This document shows, piece after piece, positions 9,284-16,964 of a DNA stretch of 64,000 bases. The notes below the pieces were generated by a model that was not told where the DNA came from, made no database searches, and was given only the letters and a program-made list of their open reading frames with translations. Position numbers and translations under genes: made by a program. Position 1 is the first letter of the stretch. The number at the start of each line of letters is the position of its first letter. The stretch is from Neisseriaceae bacterium (lineage in GTDB: Bacteria > Pseudomonadota > Gammaproteobacteria > Burkholderiales > Chromobacteriaceae): assembly GCA_027489245.1 (NCBI GenBank), contig JAIYAC010000016.1, positions 124,001 to 188,000 of the forward strand, read 5' to 3'.

Positions 9284-11251
9284 TCAGCTACTGGCCTGGG
9301 ACAGGGGTTGGCGCAGGGAAAAGTGCAAAAACTGCGCTAGCGGCATGGCGGGGGAAAACAGGTAGCCTTGCGCCAGGTCTACGCCCAGCTCGCGCACACG
9401 TTCCAGCTCGTACGGGGTTTCCGTGCCCTCGGCCACCACGCGGGCACCGCTACGGTGTGCCACCTCGACCGCCAGGGCGATCACGGTACGCGACTTGCGG
9501 TTGTCGATGGTGGCAATCAGCGACTGTTCCAGCTTGACCTCGGCAAAAGCAAACTGCGTCAGCAGCATCAGGGTGGAATAGCCCACGCCAAAATCATCCA
9601 GCGACAAACACACGCCCGCCTGCGCCAGCATGGCCATGTTTTGCTCTACCTGCGGCATCTGCAGCACGTCGGACCACTCCACCACCTCCAGGCACAGCGC
9701 GCTGCCGGGTACACCTTGCTGCAGCAGCAGCATGTTCACCTGCAGGCCAAAGTCGGCCTTGCACAGCGATTCGGCCGAGATGTTGACCGAAATGCCACTG
9801 CCCGGAAAGCGCGACAACACCTGCGGCAGCACCCCCACGACGGCGCAGATCGATACCCACTCGAACTCGGCCAGGCGGCCGCGCTGGCGAAACAGCGCGA
9901 TGGCGCGCATGGCGGCTACCGGCTGGCCAAAAGCATCGTGCAGGCGCAAAAGCGCCTCGCCGCCCGCCAGCTGCCCGTCCTGTAGCCGGATCTTGGGCTG
10001 GTAGGCCAGCGGCATGCTGGCCGGTGCCGCCAGCCAGGCGTCCAGCGCCGCCTCGATATAGCCGTCCAGTACCGCGTCGCGGCGCAGAAAGTCGTTGAAA
10101 TACGCCACGCCGGCATCGTGTGCGTTCAGCGCCAGGGTGATATTGCGGTAGGGCAGGCCGTCTTCCCCCTGCTGGTAATCGTCTTCCAGCTCCACTACCG
10201 CGCAGCGGAATACCGGGCTGAAACTGTGCCAGTCCGCCGAAATGTCTTGCGACAGCTGCTGCAAAAAAGCCTCCACTTCGCCACTGTGCTCGATATCGGC
10301 CAGGTGAGCGCTACGCAGCACGATAGCCAGCGAAAAGTCACCGTACTGGAACACCCGCGGCTGGTAGCGGCTGATGGCCTGCATGAGCGGCATGGCCTGC
10401 TCGATATCGTTCACCCTGCCCCACAGCCGGCTGCCGTTCTGCAGGCCGTAGCGCAGCAAAAAATCGCGCAGATTGCTTAGCTCCAGTACCGCCAGGCAGC
10501 CCACCCCACGCACACCCGACGCGCGCAAGTCCGCCAGATACACGCCCAGCGCCTTGCGGTTGGGCAGGCCGGTGAGCGCATCGGTATGGCTAAGGTGGTA
10601 GGCGCGCGAGCGTTGCTTGTCGATCTGGGCGTCTAGCGCCACCATTTGCAGCGCCAGGTACAAAATACCCAGCGACAAAGGCAAAACCAGCAGCCGCAGC
10701 ATCACAAACTGCGCTATCAGCGCGGCCGCCACCGGGGTAATCTGCAGCGCCAGGGCCAGCCCCAGATAGGTGGCCACCACGCGGGCCAGCCAGATGTACA
10801 GCAAAGTGCGCCAGCGAAAGCCCGCCCGCAAAGCCGGGTAAAACCAGCGCCGCAGCAGCAGGCCGGCCAGTACCGGCACCGCCGTATCCACCATGCTGCC
10901 CAGCAAGCGTTCTGCGCCAGAAAACTGGTACCGCGCCAAGGTATTGAGCAGGTAGCAGGCCAGGCCACCAGGCCAGCCCCCCAGCAGGCCGCCAAGCAGA
11001 AGCAAGTCGGTGCCCAGGTTCAGCTTGACCGGGCCTTTCATCGAGCCGGAAACAAACCAGGCAATCACATAAATGGCCAGGCCCATGATCAGGCCCAGGT
11101 AAGCCTCCCGGTGGGCAATGGCGCGCCCGCGATAGCGTGTCAGCACCAGCATGGCACCCAGCATGCCTACCGCAGCGGCCGCCTGCAGGACAAACAGCGG
11201 CAAGCTGCCAAGCGACGACTGGAAAAGCTCGACAAAACGGGAGTTAGTCAT
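9284..11251 (-). CDS. Membrane EAL-domain protein with degenerate GGDEF
   Basis: A 655-residue protein. Residues 15-205 hold several hydrophobic helices resembling a 5TM sensor of the LytS type (GTDLLLLGGLLGGWPGG). A GGDEF-like domain begins near 222 (HTDALTGLPNRKAL), but the active-site loop reads FQYGDFSLAI, so cyclase activity is not expected. The EAL domain from about 425 keeps EALLR, VNISAES, LEVVEWS, LDDFGVGYST, VKLEQ, AEGTET and AQGYL. Metal and catalytic positions look intact, suggesting cyclic-di-GMP phosphodiesterase activity. Its 3' end lies 20 bp from the convergent GIY-YIG gene. Confidence 0.88.
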   Translation of the reverse strand: MTNSRFVELFQSSLGSLPLFVLQAAAAVGMLGAMLVLTRYRGRAIAHREAYLGLIMGLAIYVIAWFVSGSMKGPVKLNLGTDLLLLGGLLGGWPGGLACYLLNTLARYQFSGAERLLGSMVDTAVPVLAGLLLRRWFYPALRAGFRWRTLLYIWLARVVATYLGLALALQITPVAAALIAQFVMLRLLVLPLSLGILYLALQMVALDAQIDKQRSRAYHLSHTDALTGLPNRKALGVYLADLRASGVRGVGCLAVLELSNLRDFLLRYGLQNGSRLWGRVNDIEQAMPLMQAISRYQPRVFQYGDFSLAIVLRSAHLADIEHSGEVEAFLQQLSQDISADWHSFSPVFRCAVVELEDDYQQGEDGLPYRNITLALNAHDAGVAYFNDFLRRDAVLDGYIEAALDAWLAAPASMPLAYQPKIRLQDGQLAGGEALLRLHDAFGQPVAAMRAIALFRQRGRLAEFEWVSICAVVGVLPQVLSRFPGSGISVNISAESLCKADFGLQVNMLLLQQGVPGSALCLEVVEWSDVLQMPQVEQNMAMLAQAGVCLSLDDFGVGYSTLMLLTQFAFAEVKLEQSLIATIDNRKSRTVIALAVEVAHRSGARVVAEGTETPYELERVRELGVDLAQGYLFSPAMPLAQFLHFSLRQPLSQASS

Positions 11252-11349
11252 GGCGAGGGGTACGCAGATGGTCTGTCATGTCTGCCAGCATAGTGCGCCT
11301 GGCATGGCCGCTATAAATCACTTATTGCTAGCAGGGTAGTAAAAGTGTG

Positions 11350-11985
11350 CAGCCACGCCCGCGATGACGCTGGCGAATCAGCTGCAGCAGACCCGCTGGC
11401 TTATTTCATCGATGGCGAAAGCTCGCTGTTGCTGTTTTTTTGGCTACGCCGCGGCCGCACATGACCTGTAAGCCCAGCAGGACACCGCCGGGCTGCCGCC
11501 TACCCCGGCCTGCCCGCTACGGGTGTTCTTGCCCTGCGGCATGGGCGGCGCCCCCGGCGGGTGGCGTTTGGCCTGAGGTGCCTGTACGGCGACGCGGTGC
11601 AATGCGTGTTTGTGGAGCCGGTCGCCTCGCCCTGCCTCCTGTTGTGCCTGGCGAGCGGCGATGACGCCGTGTCGGTTGACGATATCGGCTGGATAATCGC
11701 ATGCTGGCCGATGGGCTGGCGGTGCCGCGCGCCTCGGCCACGGTGGCCGGCCTGGTACAACATTTGGTGGACGCCGTGGTCACGGTCAGCGACGACAGCC
11801 TGCTGCACGAAGTGCGCCAGCAGTGGCAGCAGCACGGCTTGCGGCTGGCGCCCTGGGCCGCAGCAGGTTTTGTCGCGCCAAGGTTGGCCGCAAGCCAGTG
11901 GCCGCAGCAGGTGATACCACTGGTCTGGACCAGCGGCGGCCATGGCTTGCCGGACGAGGTGTTTCTGCCGCTGCTGGCCGGCTAG
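11350..11985 (+). pseudogene. dsdA: Frameshifted remnant of D-serine dehydratase (dsdA)
   Basis: Translated fragments in three frames line up in order with the C-terminal half of DsdA. They are ADPLAYFIDGESSLLLF (compare the YFVDDENS-LFLGY region), VFLPCGMGGAPGG, VAFGLRCLYGDAVQCVFVEP followed by ASPC, SVDDIG, ADGLAVPRAS, then DDSLLHEVRQQ and PLVWTSGGHG-LP. Frame changes occur at a run of seven T near 11435, near 11565 and near 11700. The N-terminal half, including the PLP lysine, is missing. The intact enzyme would deaminate D-serine to pyruvate. The decay explains the 750-bp gap between the EAL and methyltransferase genes. Recognition is from memory of the family, not a search. Confidence 0.75.
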
Positions 11986-12003
11986 CTGCCAGTGGCAGCG
12001 GGC

Positions 12004-12825
12004 TCAGTAGGCGAAGCGTTCGCGCAGGTCTTCCAGGTTCAGCTCGCGCAGGATGGCTTCCTGGCGTTCGCGTGCGGCCTTTTTGCCCCCGCCGACTTTC
12101 TTGGCAATGATCAGCTCGTTTTTCATCGAGTGTTCCCAGCCCACCAGCTCGGTTACCGTTACCTGGTAGCCGCGCGCTTCCAGCTGCAGGCAGCGCAGTA
12201 CATTGGTGAGCTGGCTGCCGAACTCGCGGGTATGGATGGGGTGACGCCACAGCTCGGAGAGCGGGGTTTTGCCGAAGGTCTCGTTCTTTTTCTGGCGCAG
12301 CACGGCGGCGACTTCGGCCTGGCAGCACGGTACCAGCACGATATAGCGGGCATCCTTGGCCAGCGCAAAGCGGATGGCATCGTCGGTGGCGGTATTGCAG
12401 GCGTGCAGGGCGGTAATGATGTCCACCTGCGCCGGCAGCGCTTCCGAGGTGATGGACTGCTCCACAGTGAGATTCAGGAACTGCATGCCAGGGAAACCCA
12501 GCCGCTCGGCCAGTTCGACAGATTTGTCCACCAGATCCTGCCGTGTTTCCACGCCATAAACGGTGGCGTCGGCTTTGTCTTTCAGGAAGAGGTCGTACAG
12601 GATGAAGCCCAGGTAGGATTTACCGGCGCCGTGGTCGGCCAGGCTCAGGCTGCCTTTTTGTGCCAGCACGTCGGCCATCAACGGTTCGATAAACTGGTAC
12701 AAGTGATACACCTGCTTCAGTTTACGGCGGGTGTCCTGGTTGATCTTGCCGTCGCGGGTAAGGATGTGCAGCTCTTTCAGCAGCTCGATGGACTGCTGAG
12801 GTTTGATTTCGGGGATCAGGCTCAT
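12004..12825 (-). CDS. SAM-dependent methyltransferase (Methyltransf_32-like)
   Basis: A 273-residue class I methyltransferase-like protein. The SAM motif is LADHGAGKSYLGFIL near residue 58. Motif II (YGVETRQDLVDKS) follows, and the characteristic ALHACNTATD and LVPCCQAE segments lie near 130-165. These HACxTATD and PCCQ blocks are typical of the Methyltransf_32 group, whose substrates are largely unknown. The start at 12825 follows GGAGG with 5-nt spacing; the longer open frame upstream overlaps the GGDEF gene. The tail is lysine/arginine rich (KKVGGGKKAARERQE). Confidence 0.85.
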   Translation of the reverse strand: MSLIPEIKPQQSIELLKELHILTRDGKINQDTRRKLKQVYHLYQFIEPLMADVLAQKGSLSLADHGAGKSYLGFILYDLFLKDKADATVYGVETRQDLVDKSVELAERLGFPGMQFLNLTVEQSITSEALPAQVDIITALHACNTATDDAIRFALAKDARYIVLVPCCQAEVAAVLRQKKNETFGKTPLSELWRHPIHTREFGSQLTNVLRCLQLEARGYQVTVTELVGWEHSMKNELIIAKKVGGGKKAARERQEAILRELNLEDLRERFAY

Positions 12826-12868
12826 GACGGCCTCCACAGATTGGGTTGCCGTTATTGTAGCAGTGCCG

Positions 12869-13759
12869 TCAATCTGCCCACTCGGTCCGGTTACGCCCCA
12901 GCGCCTTGGCGCGGTACAAGGCACGGTCGGTGCGCTGCTGCAGCTGCTCGGGCGTTTCGCCGCGGCGTAGCTGGCCGATGCCGATACTGGTGGTGAGCTG
13001 CACGATGTGGCCGATACGCATGTCGGCTACCGCCTGGCGCACCAGCTCGGCCAGCGCATGCAGGCGCTCGTCCTCCGTAGCGGGCAACAGCACGGCAAAT
13101 TCCTCGCCGCCCAGGCGCGAGGCATAGCCACCCCGGGGGCAATGCAGGCTGAGGATGCGGCCCAGCTCGCGCAGCACCTGGTCGCCCACACTGTGGCCAA
13201 AGGTATCGTTTACCGACTTGAAGTGGTCCAGGTCCAGCAGAATCAGCGATAAGCCCTGCGACTGCATGGCCTTGCTCAGCTGGTTGAAGTAACGGCGGTT
13301 ATACAAGCCGGTCAGCTCGTCGGTATGCGCCAGGGTATTGAGCTGCAGGTGCACACGCCGGGCATGGCGCATCAGGCTGAACACCCCGCACGCCACCAGC
13401 GACATGCCAAATACGCGCATCAGGTCTTCACCAAATGCAGATAGCCAGCGCGGCTGCTCTACCAGTTCGTCCATCACGTCGGCTACTGCGCTCACCAGCC
13501 ACAAGCTCAAACCACAGGTCAGCCAGTTATAAGCGGTGACGGGTAGCTCGTCACGCTGCACGCCCCATAACATGACCGCAATGATCAGCAGCACGGTCAG
13601 CTCGGCAAAGCCACCCACGCTGAATAGCCAGGTCTCGGGCAAAGCCGGTAGCCACAACACATGGCTAGCGACTTCCAGCAATAGCAATAACGCCAGGATC
13701 AGCATGAAACTACGGCGGTGTTGGTGCAGATAAGGTTTTTTGGCGGGGAATTCAGGCAT
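12869..13759 (-). CDS. Membrane diguanylate cyclase (GGDEF)
   Basis: A 296-residue protein. Four or more hydrophobic helices lie between residues 18 and 130, followed by a GGDEF domain from about 140. The domain has HTDELTGLYNRRYF, the metal-binding DLDHFKSVNDTFGH and an intact RLGGEEF loop, so it should make cyclic-di-GMP. No RxxD inhibitory site precedes the loop, so product feedback is not evident. It ends 43 bp before the methyltransferase start on the same strand and diverges from the beta-lactamase-fold gene at 13899. Confidence 0.9.
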   Translation of the reverse strand: MPEFPAKKPYLHQHRRSFMLILALLLLLEVASHVLWLPALPETWLFSVGGFAELTVLLIIAVMLWGVQRDELPVTAYNWLTCGLSLWLVSAVADVMDELVEQPRWLSAFGEDLMRVFGMSLVACGVFSLMRHARRVHLQLNTLAHTDELTGLYNRRYFNQLSKAMQSQGLSLILLDLDHFKSVNDTFGHSVGDQVLRELGRILSLHCPRGGYASRLGGEEFAVLLPATEDERLHALAELVRQAVADMRIGHIVQLTTSIGIGQLRRGETPEQLQQRTDRALYRAKALGRNRTEWAD

Positions 13760-13898
13760 GATAATGACAAAAGCCGTGTTTGCTTGCGGATAGCATCGCC
13801 GTTTATGTGCAGGCCGGCAAGCAGCAAAAGTACTTTTACCTGTGCCGGTTCGACTGTCAAAATTAAAACCATCTAATTAATCATAGGATTCTATATCC

Positions 13899-14549
13899 AT
13901 GGCTTTACAGCTAAAGGTCATTCCCGTCACACCCTTCCAGCAAAACTGCTCAGTGATCTGGTGCGATGAAACCAGCCAGGCCGCCGTAGTGGATGCCGGC
14001 GGCGATATTGCCCGCATCCGGGCTTTTATCGATGCGCAAGGGCTGACGGTAGCCAAACTGTTGCTGACCCACGGCCATATCGACCACGCCGGTGGCGCAC
14101 GCGAGCTGGCCGATGCCCTGGGCGTAGCAATCGAAGGGCCGCACCCGGCAGAAAGCTTCTGGCTGGACCAGCTACCCAGCCAGGGCACCATGTTCGGTTT
14201 TCCCCGTGCCGAGCCGCTCACCCCCGAGCGCTGGCTGCACGAGGGCGATACCGTCAGCGTAGGCAATCAGGTACTGAACGTACTGCACTGCCCCGGCCAT
14301 ACCCCGGGCCATGTGGTATTTGTCAGCCGTGCGGCCAACGTCTGTATCGTGGGCGATGTATTGTTCCAGGGCAGTATCGGCCGCACCGACTTCCCCATGG
14401 GCGACCACGAGCAGCTGATCGACGCCATCCGTAGCAAGCTGTTTGCCCTGCCGGACGACATGACCGTGGTACCCGGCCACGGCCCGTTTACCACCATCGG
14501 GGACGAGCGCCGCAGCAACCCCTTTGTAGCTGACCGCCGCTACGGCTAA
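13899..14549 (+). CDS. MBL-fold hydrolase, YcbL/glyoxalase II-like
   Basis: A 216-residue metallo-beta-lactamase-fold enzyme. The metal motif is THGHIDHAGG near residue 58, with downstream ligands in HCPGHTPGH, VGDVLF and PGHGPFTTIG. The short length and FQQNCSVIW N-terminus match the YcbL type II glyoxalase group, which hydrolyses S-lactoylglutathione-like thioesters. A start at 13899 fits the family. The last base of its stop is the first base of the next ATG (TAATG), so it is translationally coupled to the alkyltransferase-like gene. Confidence 0.88.
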   Translation: MALQLKVIPVTPFQQNCSVIWCDETSQAAVVDAGGDIARIRAFIDAQGLTVAKLLLTHGHIDHAGGARELADALGVAIEGPHPAESFWLDQLPSQGTMFGFPRAEPLTPERWLHEGDTVSVGNQVLNVLHCPGHTPGHVVFVSRAANVCIVGDVLFQGSIGRTDFPMGDHEQLIDAIRSKLFALPDDMTVVPGHGPFTTIGDERRSNPFVADRRYG

Positions 14550-14878
14550 TGGACGCCGCTTTCGAACGCGCTGTGCTGGCCCAGCGGCAGGCCATCCCGC
14601 CCGGCCAGGTCAGCAGCTACGGCGTGCTGGCGGCGCTGGCCGGCTACCCGCGCCACGCCCGCCACGTAGGCAAGCTGCTGGCCAGTGCCCCCGAGGGCGC
14701 CGGCTGGCCTTGGTTCCGCGTGGTCAGCAGTAGCGGGCGCATTGCCCGCCCCGGCACGCCACAAGCCGACTACCAGCGCCTGCTGCTGGAAGAAGACGGG
14801 GTAGAGGTTGGCCGCAACGGCCGCATCGACCTGCGCTACTACGGTTGGCCCGCCAGCCACTTCATGCACCAATCATGA
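14549..14878 (+). CDS. Alkyltransferase-like (ATL) protein
   Basis: A 109-residue protein of the O6-alkylguanine-DNA alkyltransferase DNA-binding fold. It has the PPGQVSSYGVLAALAGYPRHARHVG helix-turn-helix, with the arginine finger in R-HAR. The active-site motif PCHRV of true methyltransferases reads PWFRVV here, so the acceptor cysteine is replaced by tryptophan. That defines ATL proteins, which bind alkylated bases and recruit nucleotide excision repair instead of repairing directly. Coupling to the hydrolase upstream is by TAATG overlap. A full ogt gene lies 9 kb away. Confidence 0.9.
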   Translation: MDAAFERAVLAQRQAIPPGQVSSYGVLAALAGYPRHARHVGKLLASAPEGAGWPWFRVVSSSGRIARPGTPQADYQRLLLEEDGVEVGRNGRIDLRYYGWPASHFMHQS

Positions 14879-14983
14879 CCCAACGTCATGTTATGACGGC
14901 AAACGCGCAGGAATAACACAACATTTGTCCTAAACGCCCGTTTAACTCTGCATTCATGGCGCTTTCTGCTATCCTCCGCGTCC

Positions 14984-15031
14984 CCGTTTTGCAGGCAGCC
15001 TGCGCCAGCCGTATCGCTACTGGCAAAACGG
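14984..15031 (+). promoter_or_regulatory. Stem-loop in the porin gene leader
   Basis: CCGTTTTGC (14984-14992) pairs with GCAAAACGG (15023-15031), and GCAGG/CCTGC forms a small inner hairpin. It ends 33 bp before the porin ATG, so it should be in the 5' untranslated RNA. A role in translational or small-RNA control is only a guess. Confidence 0.4.
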
Positions 15032-15064
15032 TGTGCTTTCTTAACGACTTGCAGCAGAAAACCC

Positions 15065-15847
15065 ATGAAAACTCGCACTACCCTCATCGCTCTGGCACTG
15101 GCCTCCTGTGCCGGCTTTGCCCACGCCGACTACACCTTCAGCAACGTAAGTGCCAACTGGCTGGACTGGTCGTCCAACACCCAGGATCGCACCAATAAAG
15201 GCCCGTTTGGCGGCAAGGCAGACTTTGCCTACCTGGAAGCCGAAGGCGGCATGGGCGGCAACTGGGGCGACCTGTACGGCTTTGCCGACGTAGAAAACGC
15301 CGACCAGAACACCCGCGAAAACGGCGGCCAGAACCGTCGCTACGCCACCAAAGTGGTAGCTCGCGTGAACGTGGCCCAGATCGGCAACCTGCCGGTACAA
15401 GCCTATGCCCACGTCTACGATTTCCGTGAAGGCAAGTTCTACGACCAGAACCGCGTTCTGGGCCTGGGCACCAGCTTCTCCGCTGGCAGCCTGTGGGTAA
15501 AACCGTTCCTGGGCGCGCATCAGGAATTCAAGCAAGGCGTGGGCGCACACCGCAACGGCATGATGGCCGGCTGGGTACTGGGCTTCCCGTTCAAGGCGGC
15601 TGGTCAGGACCTGATGGTGACCCAGTGGCACGAGATCGAATTCGATCGTGAAGACCGCTACCTGGGCATGGCCAAGGATGGCAAAGTCGTGAATGCCCGC
15701 AAGCTGGCCAATAACGGTGCCGTATCGCTGTGGTGGAACGCCACCAAGAGCGTAACCGGTGGCCTGACCTACCGCTACGCCGACCAGAAACTGGGCTCCG
15801 CGACCTACCAGCGCGCCCTGATCACCACCCTCAAGTACAACTTCTGA
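15065..15847 (+). CDS. Outer membrane channel, Tsx/OmpK-like
   Basis: A 260-residue protein with a signal peptide (KTRTTLIALALASCAGFAHA, cleavage before DYTFS) and a C-terminal phenylalanine (LKYNF), as in outer-membrane beta-barrels. The motifs ANWLDWSSNT, FAYLEAEGG and GDLYGFADVEN match the nucleoside-channel Tsx/OmpK family. It is expected to form a 12-stranded barrel passing nucleosides or similar small solutes; the actual substrate is not deducible. It is followed by a strong terminator and then glpR on the same strand. Confidence 0.85.
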   Translation: MKTRTTLIALALASCAGFAHADYTFSNVSANWLDWSSNTQDRTNKGPFGGKADFAYLEAEGGMGGNWGDLYGFADVENADQNTRENGGQNRRYATKVVARVNVAQIGNLPVQAYAHVYDFREGKFYDQNRVLGLGTSFSAGSLWVKPFLGAHQEFKQGVGAHRNGMMAGWVLGFPFKAAGQDLMVTQWHEIEFDREDRYLGMAKDGKVVNARKLANNGAVSLWWNATKSVTGGLTYRYADQKLGSATYQRALITTLKYNF

Positions 15848-16010
15848 TACGCGTACCGCCTGCCGCGACAGGCTAGCCGCCAGCGGTGCAGCGCCCATGC
15901 GCTACCGGCCAGCGGGCTGGCCTGACGGGCAGCGGCAGTACCGTACCGGCCTGTACCTGGACAAACGGCCAACGCAGCACCGCCGCCCGCCGTTTGTCAA
16001 CAATATCCAA

Positions 16011-16038
16011 CGCCAGTGCCGCCGCACTGGCGTTTTTT
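16011..16038 (+). terminator. Rho-independent terminator of the porin gene
   Basis: CGCCAGTGC(CGCC)GCACTGGCG followed by six T. A 9-bp perfect stem, 164 bp after the porin stop. A further dyad GACAAACGG/CCGTTTGTC lies just upstream at 15960-15998. Confidence 0.9.
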
Positions 16039-16111
16039 CATCATCAAACATTCGTTTATGACAAGGTGAAGTTGCCGCCAGCGGCGGAAATATGTTAAAG
16101 ACTCAGGGTAA

Positions 16112-16125
16112 TTTTCGATTTCGAA
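16112..16125. promoter_or_regulatory. Possible GlpR operator in front of glpR
   Basis: TTTTCGATTTCGAAC, 12 bp upstream of the regulator ATG. It holds two TTCGA units and resembles the TTCG-rich GlpR operators described in Pseudomonas. Autoregulation would be expected. The match is short and made by eye. Confidence 0.35.
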
Positions 16126-16136
16126 CTTGCTACCCC

Positions 16137-16907
16137 ATGAGCCGATCCCCTAGACACGACAAAATCCTGCAGCTGGTACGCGAGAACGGCTTTATGCCGA
16201 TCGAGGAACTGGCACGCATTCTGGATGTGACGCCACAGACCATCCGTCGCGACATCAACCAGCTCTGTGAAGCCAACCTGCTACGCCGCTACCACGGCGG
16301 GGCGGCACTGGGTAACAGTGTAGAAAACGAAGACTACTTTTCGCGCAAGGGTAAGCTGCAAAGCGAAAAAGCCCATATTGCCGACATGATCGCGGAAAAC
16401 ATCCCCGACCATGCCTCGCTGTTCATGAGTATCGGCACCACCATCGAAGCCGTGGCCCAGGCACTGACTGCCAGCCACAAAGGCCTGCGGGTGATCACCA
16501 ACAATATCCATGTGGCGTCCATCATGTCGGCCAACCCCGACTTTACCGTGATGATTACCTCGGGCGTGGTACGCGCCTCGGACGGTGGCATTACCGGCGT
16601 GGCCACGCTGGATTTCATCAACCAGTTCAAGGTGGACTACGCCGTGATCGGCGTGTCGGGGATAGAGACCGACGGCTCGCTGCTGGATTTCGACTACCGC
16701 GAAGTGCGCGTGGCACAAGCCATGATGAACAACGCCCGCCACCGCTTCCTGGCGGCCGACCACAGTAAATTCGGCCGCAACGCGCTGGTACGCATGGGCC
16801 ACATCAGCGAGTTCAACGCCATCTTTACCGACGCCATGCCGCCGGAAAGCCTGAAAAAGCTGCTGGACGACCACAACGTACGCATGTACCTGGCCGACCC
16901 GGTGTAA
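16137..16907 (+). CDS. glpR: DeoR-family regulator, GlpR type
   Basis: A 256-residue DeoR-family repressor. The N-terminal winged helix (RHDKILQLVRENGFMPIEEL, then VTPQTIRRDINQL) is followed by NLLRRYHGGAAL and a sugar-phosphate sensor domain (MSIGTTIEAVAQAL, VITNNIHVAS, GVSGIETDGSLLDFD). The pattern matches GlpR, the glycerol-3-phosphate repressor, more closely than other DeoR members. No glp genes are in the window. The start at 16137 is chosen over 16092 because MSRSPRHDK is the family opening. An exact 10-bp word follows the stop after one base. Confidence 0.85.
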   Translation: MSRSPRHDKILQLVRENGFMPIEELARILDVTPQTIRRDINQLCEANLLRRYHGGAALGNSVENEDYFSRKGKLQSEKAHIADMIAENIPDHASLFMSIGTTIEAVAQALTASHKGLRVITNNIHVASIMSANPDFTVMITSGVVRASDGGITGVATLDFINQFKVDYAVIGVSGIETDGSLLDFDYREVRVAQAMMNNARHRFLAADHSKFGRNALVRMGHISEFNAIFTDAMPPESLKKLLDDHNVRMYLADPV

Positions 16908-16908
16908 G

Positions 16909-16918
16909 GTTGGCCGCA
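16909..16918 (+). repeat. 10-bp word just after the glpR stop
   Basis: Exact GTTGGCCGCA. It precedes GGCGCC(GCA)GGCGCC at 16931-16945, a hairpin flanked by CAAAGCACAAG and CTTGTGCTTTG that can serve both convergent genes as terminator. Confidence 0.85.
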
Positions 16919-16964
16919 GTACAAAGCACAAGGGCGCCGCAGGCGCCCTTGTGCTTTGTACTAC

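Noticed and set aside
11500..11943. Minus-strand 147-codon and plus-strand 94- to 117-codon frames in the gap before the methyltransferase gene
   Set aside because: The plus frames are pieces of one frameshifted dsdA remnant; the minus frame is its shadow.
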